A DNA stretch of 64,000 bases from Adiantum capillus-veneris (GCA_014529385.2 CM043949.1:146611850-146675849); one strand, 5' to 3'; positions 1 through 13,661 are shown, counted from the first letter of the stretch. The notes: generated from the sequence alone by a model not told the origin. Translations and numbers: made by a program.

Positions 1-183
1 CACAAATGGCTCCAAGCACACAACTAGCCTCAACTAGTAAGTTCAAAGATGATGATGGTGCATCACTCACCGCTCTACGCTTGCTGTTGTGGAGGATTCC
101 TCGCTGCGAAGAAGAGGGAGATGTCACTACGCCGTGCTCAACCGCCTCGCCGCCGTCATGTCACTGTCGCAATGCTCGGTCTC

Positions 184-1657
<1,474 letters not shown>

Positions 1658-1738
1658 GGATGAAGGTAATCTCAGCAACAAGGCCCGCAGGCAAGCCTGC
1701 TAACCCTACGGGGCTTGTTGCTGAGATTACCTTCATCC
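1658..1738. other. Long near-perfect inverted repeat
   Basis: Arms 1658-1686 and 1710-1738 are reverse complements over 29 bases with a single mismatch, separated by a 23-base loop. Transcribed from either strand it would fold into one strong hairpin. It lies just inside the (GA)n tract of the short-LTR relic. It may be a small-RNA-like foldback, a tiny inverted-repeat element or a feature of the retroelement leader. Confidence 0.85.
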
Positions 1739-1774
1739 ACAACCCAAGCGACTTTGCCCATGCTGCGGCCTGTT

Positions 1775-1777
<3 letters not shown>

Positions 1778-1837
<60 letters not shown>
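1778..1837. repeat. (GA)n microsatellite
   Basis: About 60 bases of uninterrupted GA. It sits about 48 bases from a primer-binding site and LTR, the same relative place as the GA tract in element L (47744-47809). Confidence 0.97.
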
Positions 1838-1842
<5 letters not shown>

Positions 1843-1870
1843 CAAGCCATGCAAGGTCATCTTCCCCTTG

Positions 1871-1884
1871 TGCTATGATACAAA
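1871..1884 (-). promoter_or_regulatory. Primer-binding site, initiator-Met type, decayed
   Basis: Read on the minus strand this follows the LTR end and resembles the TGGTATCAGAGC primer site that pairs with initiator methionine tRNA, with two substitutions (TTTGTATCATAGC). The intact form is at 47888-47899 in element L. Confidence 0.6.
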
Positions 1885-2022
1885 TGTAAAACAGAGGGGA
1901 CTGGAGCATGTTCATCACCATTCAACCATGCCCTATATAGGCCCTTGGCCTGCTAAACATAGGGACCCCCTTGACTACATGTCCCCGTCCTGGCCCTACC
2001 CGGTCCTACCCTTGGCATGACA
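1885..2022 (-). mobile_element. Short LTR relic related to element L
   Basis: The segment begins TGTAAAACAG and ends TGGCATGACA on the plus strand; the L LTR begins TGTAAGACAAG and ends TGTCCTGACA. A shared TATATAGGC core, a C-rich second half, the primer-site relic and the GA tract all occur in the same order as in L. It is best read as the 5' LTR end of a diverged minus-strand relative. No second LTR or target duplication was found, so it may be truncated. Confidence 0.6.
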
Positions 2023-2194
2023 CAAGAGAAACTAGATGGCATGATTGCCACTTTTGAGTCTTGAAAACTAGAGGTAGAACAATGCATATGTGCAAAGGAT
2101 GCATTAATTTTCTATTGACTGAGGATCTCAAGGGACATCTCATAGCATGTAAAGGTATATTAGGTGCAAATGGCACATGCCAAATTGGTAGACC

Positions 2195-2467
2195 ATGTCC
2201 ACATTTACAAGAAGGAATGAAAACGGCTTGAATTCATGGACAAATGTATTCAAACAACATGAGGAAAACACGAAATGGATAGAAGTGATGAAAAAGAAAA
2301 AGTCTAGTCCAATACCCTCTTCCCCAAGTATCATAAATGATACATTGGAGGAAGAGAAGAGGAGGAAAGTACCAGCTTTAAATGTACGAGTTGTGGGTTG
2401 GAAGAAGGACAAGACTCCGAAAGATGATGCTATCGCTTTATGCATGAACATGGGGACCGACGGATAA
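2195..2467 (+). pseudogene. LINE ORF1 (gag-like) fragment
   Basis: The 90-residue open stretch holds a lysine-rich segment followed by NVRVVGWKKDKTPKDDA, which resembles the RNA-binding part of plant LINE ORF1 proteins. It lies in the expected place upstream of an endonuclease and reverse transcriptase on the same strand. It stops after MGTDG with no further conserved text. The assignment depends mainly on position. Confidence 0.45.
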
Positions 2468-2749
2468 TGCTCGTAGATGCATGGAGAGTGGAGACCGTTT
2501 ATAATGAAGTTTGCTATTTTGGAGAAAAAGAAGGATTTCCTCTTGTATTGATGTGCCTTGAAGGGGAAGAAAATATTCTTGGAAGAGGATCTCACTCATG
2601 CCCAAATTTCACATAGAAACGAATGCATGCCACGTGTGATGGAGGCTTGAAAGGTAGGCAAATGGGATGTTTATAGAGATTGAAAAGTAATCATCAGTGA
2701 AAAATGGAGCACATGACAATGATCAACCTATGGGACCATGCTTAGTTTT

Positions 2750-3590
2750 ATTGTATGGAATTGTAATGGATCACCTCGTTCGGATGTAGGTTCTTTTGAG
2801 GAGACGTACAAAGGAAGAGATATTATCTTGTATATAGAAACACACTAGTATGGGAAAGCACCTTGCTCATAGTCTCAAGGTACAAGTGGGAGTCAATGGC
2901 AAGGAAGAAGCCTCGTGGAAATAAATCAAAAGGATCATGAGGGGTGGTGGTTGTACTTCATGTAGAGGAGTTGCACCATATCATACAGGCAATGGGGAAG
3001 GATGAACATGCCCATTATATGTGGATTAAAGTGTAGACAGAAGAACATTGTGCATTATACATTGCAATATGCTACTTCGCACCCTCAAAAGTTTCCTATG
3101 CTGGTCGGAATGGGTAGTCAGTCCCCATACACGATCATGGATGATGAGATAGTGCATTATTCTCGAATGGGAGATGTCTTGCTTGCTAGGGACTTTAATC
3201 CAAGGACAAAATCGTTGCAAGTTTCCTTTTTTAAAAATCTCCACATCAAATTTTTGGGAATATGATAATGTGGATCTCAAGATTGAGAGAGTCTCACATG
3301 ATAAAGGCAAATGCACAATGTATGGCAAATATATTTTAGAGATGGGTTCTAGGCATGGACTAGACATACTTAATGGCATAGCTAGATGGCCACGCTCATG
3401 AGGGTTTACATGTTTTGCGTACCACAACGGTTCCAGTACAGTGGACTATGTACTTGCACCACTATACCTCATCCCATGCATTCAGGAGCTTTCAGTGTCA
3501 TTGAGACTTATTGGGGCTGTTGTTGATCATGCATATTTGTCTTTCATGCTAGATTGTCGTTATTCTGTGCAATCCATGGCTACCCAGTAG
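2750..3590 (+). pseudogene. LINE apurinic-type endonuclease, broken
   Basis: Endonuclease/exonuclease/phosphatase-fold domain that nicks the target DNA for LINE insertion. Motifs appear in order but in different frames: IVWNCNG (2750), the active-site start with its Asn; LYIAICYFAPSKVSY (about 3055-3100); GDVLLARDFNPRTKSLQV (about 3170), where the canonical GDFN reads RDFN; and GFTCFAYHNGSSTVDYVLAP (about 3400), with the closing S-x-V-D-Y motif. In-frame stops and at least two frameshifts separate them, so it is dead. Stretches too short to stand out as ORFs still align with the family. Confidence 0.82.
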
Positions 3591-4089
3591 GGTCATTCAT
3601 ACCCCAAATATCATTTTACATAGCAAACTGAAGAGGTATACACATCTAAAATTTTCAGATTGCTATTGATAGTGGACTCCAAGGTTTCTTTGACAGAGCT
3701 GACGCAACAGCTTACATACGCTCTCCATGCAGCTGAAAATACGACCTTCCCCCACTCTCATTGCAAGGGAAGAGAGAGTAAGGTTACTAGGCCCCGGAAT
3801 AGCTGGTACGATGATGAATGTTGAGAGATGAGGACCAGACTACACAGAGAGGTAGCGACATGGATCATTATGGATAGACATTGACATATAACTTTCATGC
3901 GCCTTGTGTGGCAAAAGATGCCAAGCTTTCTAGCCCCCGACTTGAGCAGGAGCTATTTGAGTTTATCGTAAGTCAGGACTCCAAAGAGGCATGGTGACTC
4001 TTTGAAGAACAACGAGCTCCCATACCCATTATCTCTACGGCGACTTGGGGGTAGTATGCGACTAATTTATATACGGTACCACATCAGAG

Positions 4090-4120
<31 letters not shown>

Positions 4121-5640
4121 TCTACCATTACCATCAGGGTCGCGTTCTCAAATCTGTACATTCTTTATTGAGAGCATGATACATGCAACCATTGATAGAC
4201 TACATATAGGCAGAGCATATGACCACGATAGGCTGATTGCTAAACATTTGCAACATGCACAAGGTACATTTCCATGTTTGGTGGCAAACATGTTTAACAA
4301 AGCCATTTGTGAAGGCTTCCTTGAGAGTTGGAGCTCCAACATCATTGTGATGATATTCAAGGCGGGTGATCCTATGTTACCTGTTGGTAACAATCATAAT
4401 ATGACATACATTGTCTAAGCTCTATGCTTTTAAGCTTGAGCACGAGCTTGGTCGTTGGGCAAAGAGAGAGAGAGAGCACAAGAGCACATGGGTAAGCAGG
4501 ATTCAAAAGAGGTTTTCCTACCCTTGATCACATATTCACCCTTCGAGCCATCATTGACGAGGTTCAAGTGCATGGGTAGTGTATCTATTGTTGCTTTGTT
4601 GACTTTTACAAAGCCTTTGACACAGTGCCTAGAGCTAGGTTGATGTGCAGACTGTATAACCTTGGTGTCCCAAGTGAGATTACATGGAGCATCCTTGCAC
4701 TATATGAAACAATAATATGTAGAGTGCGCATGCCCAAAGGCCTCTCAAAGACTGTTGACTCTAACATTGGAGTGAAACAAGGATGTCCACTCTCTCCTAC
4801 TCTTTTTGGTATATATATTGATGAGGTCTCAGATTATATTGACAAAGATGGAGACAGAGGTGCATTGTTATCAGGGACTTGGATACCTCTTCTATTGTAT
4901 GCAGATGATCATATGCTCATTTTCAAATCATCAGGAGGGTTACAAAGCCAGCTAGATTCATTGGAGAGAGATGCACATGATAGAGACTTGTCAGTGAACC
5001 TAAGCAAGACCAAGGTAATGATTTTTAATACTATAGCATAATGGGTGAGGGTATCAACACCAATGTTTCTCTATGGCGAGGAATAGGTAGAGTTGGCTGA
5101 GAACTACACTTACTTGGGGGTTGTTTTTACAGGACCCTCCTTCTCCATGAGAGAGGCGCGCAACAACTTCTAGACTCACATGAGGTTATGCAGCCCTCAC
5201 ATGATTGGAGCATATGTGTTCAGTAGTACAGTTTCAAGAGCCTCGAACTAAGCTATGGTTGTTTGATACGCTGGAGACATACACACTATTGTATGGAGTT
5301 TAGATTTGGGAACCTAATCTTGACCACCACATGTGGTCTGGTGAAACCTCTCACAGGTGAAGAGCGAAGGAGAAACATAGGAGAAACCACTTGTAACTAT
5401 GATCTCCAAGCTGATCTGATGCAAGGTAGGATTGCCCCACGAGATTGTTAGAGAAGAATTGGAAACTACTCCGATGGTGGTTGAGGCACTTACCAAATTA
5501 GTTATGAGTAATGTAATTAGCCTTTTAACTTGAGTTGGAGCGGAAAGTGAATAACATATTGAGCATTCCTTTGTGTGTAGATGTAGAGTGAGAAAGACAG
5601 CGCTTGGATGGAGAGAGCAACACTGACACATTACTTCATT
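3591..5640 (+). pseudogene. LINE reverse transcriptase, broken
   Basis: Target-primed reverse transcriptase of a non-LTR retrotransposon. A linker with NSWYDDEC (about 3797) is followed by ANMFNKAICEGFLESWSSN and IIVMIFKAGDPMLP (4150-4390), then the palm with GVKQGCPLSPTLFGIYIDE and the catalytic LLYADD box (4625-5040). The thumb and C-terminal part continue in pieces: ENYTYLGVVFTGPSF (about 5100), TLLYGV-stop-IWEPNL (about 5285) and a helical tail near 5440-5520. Several frameshifts and stops interrupt it, and a 28-base C run sits near the start. The family is not assigned; the IDE-type motif differs from the angiosperm L1 elements I know. No poly(A) end is visible. Confidence 0.88.
4090..4117. 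repeat. Poly(C) run inside the LINE
   Basis: Twenty-eight consecutive cytosines interrupt otherwise ordinary RT-linker sequence. In frame it would encode polyproline. It could be true repeat expansion or an assembly artefact. Confidence 0.9.
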
Positions 5641-6230
5641 AACATGGCATGAACAATACTTGTAAAAGAGAGTCAGAGTTTAGAGAAATTGACACCAATA
5701 GAGGACCGGATTAGTTGGATCCGGTCCCCCCTCCAATAGGCATTTGTATTATAGATTCTTCCATGATGGAAGACTTGTTTACAATACAACTGATTGTGTT
5801 CCTTGAGACCTTCTTGATGCGGTGAAGATAGCAAGCTTCACTCACCAAGCATTAGCATAACAACAATAATAAACATAATTAGCATGAACTTGAAAAATGC
5901 CCAATCTCAATTCCAAGACCTCAAACACCATGAAAGGTGAGGAGAGCCGGCAGGGAGTGAGGAAGAAGAGAGAAGTAGAATTATCTCTACGAGAAAAAAA
6001 TACCCCTTTCACATAATCACTCATAGCTCTTGTAGAATAGCTTAGCATAGTGATAATGGAGATTAGAGAGAGCAAGCATAACCATTCTCTTGTGTGGATT
6101 TGCATCCATAGCCAAGAGCTTATTGCAATAGGCACTCAAGTTCTCAATCTTGGAGAAGGAGATGAAGTTCATGCCTCACAAGAGGGTGTGAAGAGAAGAA
6201 TGAGAGAGGGAGAGGGCTCGTGGGATGCTC

Positions 6231-6278
<48 letters not shown>

Positions 6279-6520
6279 GCTTGGTCGACCCCCTTTCCTA
6301 GGCTTCCCTTGAAGCTCATTGGGCCATGTAGCCCTCTAGCCAATGAGAGTTTGGCTCCCTATGGGACAAGGTGTGTAGCCTCTTGACAAGTGTCCTTCTT
6401 TCCCTCTTGTGAGGTTAAGCTAGCACCCCGCTTGCTTAAGCACAGCCCTTGCCTGCTTGAGCAGCGTGTCTCTACACCTGACATGTGGCCCATTTCCTCT
6501 CATGAGAGTATGGGCCCTTG
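5641..6520. other. Left flank of element F; probably element E terminal region
   Basis: No gene is seen. It contains a hairpin (5703-5727, 9-base perfect arms GGACCGGAT/ATCCGGTCC around a 7-base loop), a (GA)n tract (about 6234-6274) and a CTCATTGG/CCAATGAG inverted pair near 6316-6350. Together with 14501-15261 it forms the DNA into which F inserted. Since E's pol ends at 15262 on the minus strand, both halves may be E's 3' LTR and flank, but I cannot define LTR ends. Confidence 0.4.
6234..6274. repeat. (GA)n microsatellite
   Basis: About 40 bases of GA dinucleotides. Confidence 0.95.
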
Positions 6521-7495
6521 TGTTAGCAGCGACTAACATAGGCTACATCAATTATGCATCAAGCTGTAAATGTGCTATAGTGCACAATATTTCCTTTTCA
6601 TTGTATAGGGCTTGGGTTCATGTAGGAGTTCCAAAGTTGTATGAGTTTAGGCTAGAGAGCTCAACTTTATCCCATAGTTGAAGGGTTTAATGTCCAAAGC
6701 TATAAAAGAGCCCTATGCTTAATGAGTAGTCATTCTTGGGTGAGGACTCCTCTTTGTAGAGTGGATGGTCAAAGTTGTATGAGTTTAGGCTAGAGAGCTC
6801 AACTTTATCCCATAGTTGAAGGGTTTGAGGCCCAAAGCTATAAAAGAGCCCTATGCTTAATGAGTAGTCATTCTTGGGTGAGGACTTCTCTTTGTAGAGT
6901 GGATGGTCATGAGTCTCATGGGCTTTCCATGCCCATGTAGCTCTTGATTTCTAATAATCAATTACACTTTCTTTCTTATTAGTCTTCTTTGCTTGATTAT
7001 GTGGAGTGAGATTATATTAGTGTGATGGTAGATCTCTAATTCTTTTTTTGAGTTAATCTATTATATCCACACCATTGGCCATGGTGTGTGAGGGCTATGC
7101 CTTCCTTCTCTTCATCTCTCTCTGCAAGGTGTGGTTAGTGTGTGTGCATACGTAGTCATATTGAGGGGCTGTGCCGGAATGGACACACTAATGCGGAGTA
7201 GTATGTTAATTGCATGCTTGTCTAGTTGTGATTAAGAGTTGTGAATAAGAGTGATTGATGTGAGAGGTTAATTTCAACCACGTGATTGTGTGCAAGTGAT
7301 TAGTGAGTAGGAATGTGTTGTTGATTAGAGGAAGCACCTTTCCATGGCTTCTCTCTATGATGAGAAGAAGGATCCCTTGAATCCTCTATGTCTATGCATC
7401 TTAGTCTCGTGCTTCCATGCCCTAGCCGGGTTGCCGATCCACGATTTGACAATTTTCTGGGTTGCGATTAGGTTGTGCTACAACGCATCCCTACA
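6521..7495 (+). repeat. Element F 5' LTR with duplicated promoter segment
   Basis: This LTR is 975 bp against 839 bp for its partner. The excess is a tandem duplication with 138-bp spacing: the block starting AAAGTTGTATGAG at 6633 recurs at 6771. The duplicated block contains the TATA box (TATAAAAGAG at 6701 and again at 6839). The 3' LTR has one copy (TATA at 13842). Confidence 0.92.
6701..6710 (+). promoter_or_regulatory. TATA box of F 5' LTR (second copy at 6839)
   Basis: AGCTATAAAAGAGCCC is a good plant core promoter in the expected LTR position. It is duplicated in this LTR only. Confidence 0.7.
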
Positions 7496-7496
7496 T

Positions 7497-7518
7497 TTGG
7501 CGCCGTTTCCGAGGATCG
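7497..7518 (+). promoter_or_regulatory. Element F primer-binding site, tRNA-Asp type
   Basis: Immediately after the LTR end, TTGGCGCCGTTTCCGAGGAT closely matches the complement of the 3' end of plant tRNA-Asp(GUC), whose perfect complement runs TGGCGCCGTTGCCGGGGA. Two or three mismatches are present. The same site occurs in element A at 18376. Confidence 0.82.
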
Positions 7519-10500
7519 ATAACCTAAGCTAGTGAGTTTAGGATGTGTAGAATAGAGTAATTTCACTACTAATTTTGTTGGTTTTTGAGTGTGTGTAACT
7601 CAATTTTTTGTTTTGATTTGATGATGATGTGCGAAAAATTGATGCTAATGTTGAGTTTATGAATACCCCAAACCCCCAATTCCACCCCAATTTCACTAAT
7701 TTCATGCTAACCCTTGCTAATTCGCTTCTTTCTATGCTAATTTTTACTAATTTCATGCTAATTTCTACTAATTTTGACTAACCATGCTAACCTAACCACT
7801 AACATTTGAAGTGTAAAGTATGTGAAATCCCCTTGCAAGAGGTGGAATCATCACTCTAATCAAATTAATTGTACCAATTTATGCCTAATTTGATGATTTT
7901 GAGTGTGTGATTTTTTGGCCAACAAATGGTCAATTTTGGAGCCGAATTAATGGTGCACACACTTGTGTGTGCAATGATGCAACTTCACGTGGAGCAAGGG
8001 AATGGCTTGGAGTGTATATATTACGATGTAAGTGCACTTATTTGCTATGTCAATTCTTGATTGATCAATGTGATTCAATGTTGTTAATTATTTTTTAAAA
8101 TTAGGTGTGTAACACAAATTGACCTACACTTTGCACTTAATTTGATACACTTTGAATGAAATTGATAGTCAAATTGTGACTAATGAACTTGTGTGTATCT
8201 AAATAATGCTTAATTCTCATCAAGAATTCATGTGTGTGCATAAAAATCATTGTGTGTGTGCACACACCAAAGAGGGAAAAAACTGTCAAAATTTTCAAGT
8301 GTGTGTGCATGCATATAAAGTGATGGAATTGATGATACATGAGGATGCAATCATGTAAATGATGAGTATGTGAGGCTAATTCAAACATTGGATAAGCCTA
8401 ATTGCCAAAAAATTGGGCAAAAGTTAAGTTGAGTGTGTGTGCCCATCAATGACCACTTGATTTTTAATGATTGATGGTCAATTGGGACACCTAAATGGTT
8501 TTTGATTGTGAAATGTTCATGAAAAGTATGTGTAATCATTAGGTCTAAGTCCAAAAGCATTGCCAATTGAGTCAAATTTCATCATTTGTGCTTAAATTTT
8601 AAGTGTGTGCATTGCTTGATTGGATAAAAATAGTGCTAATTTTTAGAAATTGAGCATGCATGCATTCACAAATGCTTGATTGGGTTTGCAATTTGAGCTA
8701 TGCAATGAGGAATTGATGGAATTTTTTCATCTAAATTTGGTCTAAATTTGGGGGTGTGTGCCTACTCAATGGCATTTGATATCCAAATTGGGATGAATAA
8801 TTGATCTCGGTTACCAATTATGATGATTAGGAGACCAACAAAAAATCGGTGTGTGCATCATTGATGACTCAATTGATATGCCAATTGGGGATGATTTGGT
8901 GTAATACCATTGTCGTGTATGTCTATTTGATTGGAAATGGTAACAATTTCAATGATATATGCAAATGCCATAATTTATTGTGTGTTGCCTCACATACCAA
9001 ATGACAAGTCCGATTGGATTTGAATTATTTGAGATTGAAAAAAATAATCAATGGAAGATTTGATTACAAATTGGATTTGGGTTAATGAAGAGAATTGTGT
9101 GCTTGTTAAGTATGTATACCCCTTATAAACATCTGATTGTAAATTGATTCAATTTTGAACGCACACTTGGATTTCCAATGCATGTGCTCAAGAAGATGCA
9201 TCGAATTGAAGCCATGAGAAACGGAGATGGGTTGGAGTTTTAAATCAATTGAATTCAAGTCGAATTATAGGATGCCTTGGTACATGATTGAAAACATCAA
9301 ACATGCAATACTAAATACAATGGAGCAATGGAACATTTTTTATCGATGAAAGTTGGTAATGATTCATGCTTTGATTTTTATGGTTGGAACATCATTGATT
9401 GCTAAACAAAATGTTCATTCATGATGATAGCATGCATTGGTATTGTGCCATTCTCGGCTTTTTGATAGCACATTTCAATCACATACTTCATGTTCTTGTC
9501 TTGTTGACCATGGGAACATACTCTAAACAAGATTTTTTTAAAAAAATAAAATTAAACGCTTACTCACACACACACGTTTTGGACCCCGAGAACTCACAAA
9601 TTGCCACCATCAGCGTTGGCAACAATTGTCTCTTGCCGCTTTTGGCTCCACCTTTTCTCACCCACTTGCAGGCACCAGCGTGCAGCACTCTGAGTCCTCA
9701 CCCGCAATCCCATTATCGCAACACAACACACACGCACATACTGTCAAGTTTCTCTGGTCCCGCCTTCGACTACAAACACACACACACACACACTTTTGTA
9801 GGTCGCTACAGTCCACAGCCCACCGGCCTGGCTTGGCACACCTGCTGAACCAGAACCAACCCCACCTCGCCACTTTTGGCTTGAAGTCCTCACATACACA
9901 CGTTGCGCTCGTATCTCCGCTGCCTGCAGTCGGCGCACCTCGCACACACACACACACTGGGGACTGGCTATTTTGGCTCTCTCTCATCTGAGTCCCATTT
10001 TATGATTGCTCAAAACCCTAGGTCTTGCTCGGTTGATGCTCTTGCACCTGCCTTGGCCACTTTCTGCTCGCAATCTTCGCACTTGGCCCCTCCCATGATC
10101 CCATCACACGCAAACATGTCTCATCATAGTTTCGACCAGTGTTAAAAATTCCCTAGCTACCATGCCGTGCTACAGCATTGATGCCAGTCCCGCTTGCGGT
10201 GACCCACTTGCCACGTTGCTTAGTGCATACATACAACCCTGGCTACATCAGCTGGTGGTTATGAAACTCCAGGAGGTCTTGTCTCGGCGAGTCACTAGTC
10301 ACATCACTTGCATCGGCGGCAGGGAGACCCGGGTTGAGTTGTAGCGGCCTGACCTTACCTTGCCCTCTTGCTTGGGAAGTCGGGCTATGCTAATCCCTGT
10401 CTCTACTGCCGATTCAACACCACTTGCCGTTACTACAAATGATGATGCTGGCCTACTTCACTAACGGCTCCCTACTCCACCTGTCAGCCTCTCAGTATAG

Positions 10501-13500
10501 TAAGCATGCATACTACATCGCCACTGCATCTGGGTTTTGAGCGTCGTTCACCAACACTAAACAAAACCTCTCAGAACCTCTCTATCGCCCTTCAAATTCG
10601 CATCATCGACAGCTCAATGCTCAGTCACAAAAAAAAACACTGAAAATCAAATTAAAACCTCCCAATTTCCTCTTTAACAAATGTTTTAAATAGGAGTTCC
10701 TACCAAACCTTCATAAACTTCTCCCTCTCTCATCCCATAGAGCGCTAAGATTGTCTCTGCAGTCAAGAAATCCATAGGCCTATTTTTTGAAAATAGAAAT
10801 AGAGTGGGCTCTTCCTCACTACATTTGACCTTCATGATCATATATTTTTTGGGAAAAAAAAACATAATCTTCATTGAAATCATGGCATGTAGCATCCATT
10901 GAGTATCGTCCAATATGTAAATTTCAATCATTCATGGAGAGCGTGGACTGCAAATTAAATTTTTTGGGATTGTGGCAAAATATAAATTTTTAGTGCTTAT
11001 TATCATTGCAAAATCCTTGAGTAGCACTAACATTGAGCATATTTTTGAGAAGGAATTGGCTTATGATTGAAAAAAAATAAGGGGATTAATCTGACCACTC
11101 ATGAAGGGGTTAAAATATGAGGATTTCTTCACAAGATGACTCAATTATGGACGTTTTATTGTTGTGTAATAGTCTAAGCTACCATTTTTTGTCTACATTC
11201 ATTGACTATATATTGCTTTGTATGAAAGAAACTTTCTACATGAGAGCATATTGGTGCATCTATGAATTGCGGTTCTTTTCATAAATTGCAATAAACTTTT
11301 GATGTTTGTAACTTATCATGCCAACTCTTTTAGTGCTTACTACGAATGCTAAATTCTCTCATGAACTAATGGTTGGACCCTATTTCATGCATAAATAAAT
11401 ATCAATGCACAAATGCTTTTTGGCTTATGCATGATCTGGTGCTTGGTTTAATTGAAAGATTGCCCTTGCAATAAATGAAAGAAATTCTTGTAATTTGCAT
11501 GTGAAATTTTTTGATTTTAAAAGCTACCTTGGATGAAAATTTGTGCTTGGATTTGACATTGCTTTAAATTTTAGTGCTTGATATTAATGTAAAACCATGC
11601 AGGGCACTAAATTTAAGCTTGTTTGATGGCCAAAAGAGAGCACCAAAACTTTTGGTCTTGTAATTTAGCATGCTTTTAGTGCTTGTGTTAAATGACCAAA
11701 TGCTTAAAAGCACTAACAATTGAGATTCATTTTGAAGGGATGTGGCATTGATCCAAGAAGGGGTTATCATTGCAATATATTGCAAAATATGGTTGTTTAG
11801 AGCCATTCCAATTATTTGGATTAACAGTTGTATAAATGCTAGCTCATAGCTTGGTCAAAAGTTTAAAATTTTTCATTTTGAGCTAGTGTTTACCCAACTT
11901 TTATGAGATCTTTCAAGTACAAATTTGTCTAGTGAGAGTCATTCAATTTTATTTCATCAAGTTGCAGTCATCTCTAGCTCATAGATTGCACTAAAAAATG
12001 TAAAATTTCATGTGAGCTAGTTGTTAGCCAACTTTTTGGAAAGCTTTGAAATGTAAAATTCGGCTTTGGAGAGCCACTTCATTTCATTCAAAAGTTGCAT
12101 TATTTTCAGCTCTTGACTTGTTTTTGCCATACTTCAAGTGAGCTAGAAACTAATCTACTTTGAATCATCCATGAGAGGTAGTACAAATTGCTAAATTTGC
12201 TTTTGTAGAAGCATTTTTTCTCTCTCATCATTGTTGTGTATGCATAAATTTGCTATCAAAGAGCATCATGTGCATAACCAAAGGCATTTTTTTCCCTTGG
12301 GTTTTTTCCCTTTGGAAAATTCGGGTATGCAAGACCCTAGCTTTAGGTTTTCATTAATGTTTTTTGTGTGGCTTTTCAATAATTGGCTTTTGTAGCTTGT
12401 GTTTACACTTAGCTTCAAAAAGCTTCTTTTGCAAATAAAAAGATCAAGAGGCTTCTCTACACAAAGGGAGATGCTTGCTCAAGGATGCACAAAGAGCATG
12501 AATAGGTGTAATCCTTCCATGATTTTGCTCTTTTGTTCATCTCTTCATTCTCTATGCTTGGATTAAGTGAAATTTTGCTTCTAAGCTATGGTTTTTTCAT
12601 CTTTAAAAGCTAGGCATAATAAATTTTCAACACTTTGCTTTGTGAAAATTAACTCATCAAAAAATTAGGTTTTATGTGTGCTAATCATAGGTAATTGGCC
12701 TTGACCTTAAGTTAATGTAGGATTATTTCTCATTAGTCCTAAACTCTTAGTGATAGTCTTAATACTCCGTTCATTTTTGTCATAACCTAGGGCTATGATT
12801 AGGCTTTAGTCCTTTAGTCCAATTTCCATTAGCATCTCATGTTGGAAGAATAAAAATGTGCTAAAAAATGAATCATGAAGCAAAGAAGTGTCCAAAAAAG
12901 TAGCAAAAATGCTACTAAGGCACATGAAAATAAAAATTCTATGTTATGTTGTGTCTATGAGAGGCCTAGCACCTTATTGGCACTTGGCAGGCGAGGGGAA
13001 TCACCTTGGCTCGCTTGGTCAAGGCCCTAAACCGATGCCCTGGGATGATAGGGGTTAGCCGTCGCCTTGGTAGGCTAGCAGGCTTTTGGAACACCTTCTT
13101 GAGGATTCAAGGAGCCGAGAGTCGCACCTAGACTTGCCTTGGGGTGGTAGCCTTATGATGTGTTTAATTTTTTCAATGAATGACAAAAACAAAACTTCCA
13201 TGAGCTTCAAAAAACTTTTGATAATGTACTAATAGATTAGGAGCTTTTTTATAGCCCGTACACATGATAGACTTGAATGATTTATTAAGATTGTTCACAT
13301 AGTTTTTAGGCTAGTAGGTTTATAAACTTGCATTAGCGTAGTGTCATAATTGATTGCCTGTGTTTCATGCATAAAACTGAAATTTCAAGTGGTTTAATCT
13401 TAACAATAGTTTGAGTATTTTTTTGCTTTATGTTGTCTATTTTTTGACTATGATTGACCCATCTTTTAGAAGCAAAAAATCACTTTGCATGATTGTTCAT

Positions 13501-13649
13501 TTATGCTTTATGTTTTATTCATTCTTGGTGGCCTTTGATGCTCATTACTTGTTCTTATGTTTTGCAGCTCAACATTTCTTCCATGGACTTGCTTTTTGCC
13601 ATTGCACCGTGTCTTGCTTCACTGGCACACGAGGACGTGCGCCAAATTA
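7519..13649 (+). other. Element F interior, non-coding
   Basis: No protein-like ORF is present. 7560-9530 is AT-rich with recurring words (variants of CATGCTAATTTCTACTAA, and GTGTGTGC). 9543-10640 is strikingly richer in C and CA dinucleotides and may be a separate insertion. 10640-12960 is again AT-rich. 12960-13140 is a short GC-rich patch. Nothing suggests a gene or a tRNA. Confidence 0.75.
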
Positions 13650-13661
13650 GGAATGGGGGAA
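13650..13661 (+). promoter_or_regulatory. Element F polypurine tract
   Basis: AGGAATGGGGGAA abuts the 3' LTR start TGTTAGC, as needed for plus-strand priming. Confidence 0.85.

Noticed and set aside
9399-10344. Protein-coding gene in the C-rich island of element F
   Set aside because: Overlapping frames on both strands with histidine/threonine CA-repeat translations and no conserved motif.
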